A DNA stretch of 64,000 bases, from contig NZ_JAIZBH010000001.1 in assembly GCF_022267375.1 (NCBI RefSeq), forward strand, positions 3,796,001-3,860,000, in the 5' to 3' direction. This DNA comes from Leptospira sanjuanensis (GTDB taxonomy: Bacteria > Spirochaetota > Leptospiria > Leptospirales > Leptospiraceae). The position numbers were made by a program, and so were the translations under genes. Shown here one piece after another: positions 62,308 through 64,000 of the stretch (position 1 is the stretch's first letter; each line of letters begins with the position of its first letter). The notes under the pieces were generated by a model. It saw only the letters and a program-made list of their open reading frames with translations, was not told the DNA's origin and ran no database searches.

Positions 62308-63287
62308 ACGCTTCTTCTTTGCTTCAGGTTAGGAATTTTTCACTCGATCTCTATTCAGAAAACCGCTGGCTTCCCGTTCTTCAAAATTTAAGTTTCGACG
62401 TACGACCCGGTGAAATTCTTTCTTTGATCGGGGAATCGGGCTGCGGCAAGTCTTTGACAGCGCTCGCACTGACGCGTTTGATTCCTTCCAATATTTCTAA
62501 GGTTCGCTCGGGTGAAATTTTATACCAAGGAAACGATCTTTTAAAACTTTCCGCCGAGGAAATGAGAAAGATCCGAGGAAAAGAAATCGCTTATATCTTT
62601 CAAGAACCGTTTGCCGCTCTCAATCCTTTGTTGAAAATCGAAGAACAAATGATCGAAGCGTATCTGATGCACATTTCGGATAACCGCAAAGAGGCGATTG
62701 AAAAAGCGAAGTATCTTTTGTCTTCGGTCGGAATCACGGACATTCAACAAAGATTATATTCCTATCCGAATCAGATGAGCGGAGGAATTCTCCAGCGAAT
62801 CAGCATCGCGATGGCGTTGATGTGCGATCCGACTCTTCTCATCGCCGACGAGCCTACGAGCGCGATCGACGTAACGATCCAAGCACAGCTTGTGGAACTT
62901 CTTCTCCGCCTTCAAAAACAAAACGGAATGTCGATTCTCTTTATCTCGCACGACTTCGGTTTAGTCGGAACGATCGCGCATCGAATCGCTGTTATGTATG
63001 CGGGAAGAATCGCGGAAATCGGAGACACGGATTCCGTCATCGATTCGCCGAATCATCCTTATACGAAGGATTTGCTCGCGTCGATTCCGTCGCTCGCCAA
63101 ATCGGTAGAGGACTTGCAACCGATTCAAGGAATCGTTCCTTCGCCCGATCAGTACCCGATCGGTTGTCATTATTCCACGCGTTGTAAAGCTGTGATGAAT
63201 TCGTGCAAAGAAACCAAACCGGAATTGTTTACAGTACGCTCCGAAAAAGAACCGCATCTGGCCGCTTGTTTTTTAACGAAAGAATAG
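62304..63287 (+). CDS. Peptide ABC transporter ATPase, OppD/YejF-N-like
   Basis: A 327-aa ATPase. Walker [15 protein letters not shown]-loop [10 protein letters not shown], signature [14 protein letters not shown], Walker B LLIADEP, H-loop ISHDFG. The C-terminal oligopeptide-type domain has YSTRC and two further Cys (NSC, AAC), which bind an Fe-S cluster in some OppD/DppD proteins. Overlaps the permease by 4 bp. Confidence 0.93.
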
Positions 63288-63308
63288 GATCCTATCGAAG
63301 AAGAAATC

Positions 63309-64000
<692 letters not shown>

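Overview
The window is a chromosomal segment of a Leptospira-like spirochaete. The basis is gene content and style: many lipoproteins with loose spirochaetal lipoboxes, low-complexity acidic/Asn stretches after the lipidated Cys, frequent TTG starts, a MotB-like protein, MuiA-like (DUF4139) proteins, and dispersed short inverted repeats between genes. GC looks like the mid-40s per cent by eye (not counted), higher than I remember for L. interrogans, so I do not name a species. I saw no rRNA, tRNA, transposase, prophage or CRISPR array. The region reads as core/soft-core chromosome.

Layout. 1-7.9 kb: a 5'-cut DUF2779 nuclease, an unknown protein, argG-coaD-ndk, a small protein, a repeat-rich gap, an isocitrate dehydrogenase with NAD-type specificity residues, and a sugar/steroid-type SDR. 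7.9-10.4 kb (minus strand): a PAS histidine kinase with a single-domain response regulator, and a small ferredoxin. 10.4-14.9 kb: a Tat-type small subunit with a GMC flavoenzyme carrying a C-x5-C-x3-C motif, an exported protein, DUF2905 and an aminotransferase. 15-19 kb (minus): a tight five-gene envelope operon (lipoprotein, helical protein, MotB-like protein, Cys-containing lipoprotein, M14 carboxypeptidase). 19.1-23.1 kb (minus): lipoprotein, gltX, RsbW-like kinase, DUF455 diiron protein. 23.3-26.8 kb: a two-subunit type IIA topoisomerase with phage/eukaryote-like motifs. 27-30 kb: TetR regulator, DAPG-hydrolase-like protein, flavin amine oxidase.

30.3-35.2 kb is the most interesting block. 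A cobalamin riboswitch precedes two uncharacterised lipoproteins, a DUF6580 membrane protein, and then cobT, cobS and cobC, three genes that all start with TTG inside the end of the gene before. The arrangement suggests a B12-repressed system that couples surface capture of a cobamide or its precursor to lower-ligand assembly.

35-49 kb: a VWA protein, a tandem pair of MuiA-like proteins, an AGMO-like membrane hydroxylase and a FadL-type porin whose upstream regions share a palindromic motif, a ClC channel with CBS domains, CPBP protease, LysM-M23 peptidase, and a membrane-anchored beta-propeller. 49.4-55.4 kb (minus): a complete sulfate-to-sulfide operon (cysH-cysD-cysN-cobA-met8-sir) that makes its own siroheme. 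55.9-64 kb: a CPBP-like membrane protein, a GT-C-like polytopic protein, an AttH/CrtC-type lipocalin, and a Yej/Opp-type peptide ABC transporter that runs off the window.

Two dispersed repeat families stand out: a 12-bp motif (TGTRGGAACTMC and its complement), clustered at 4982-5285 and again before the riboswitch, and a 73-bp hairpin element present twice (26991-27063 and 55656-55728) in opposite orientation. All functional calls come from reading the sequence and from memory of the families; no search was run.
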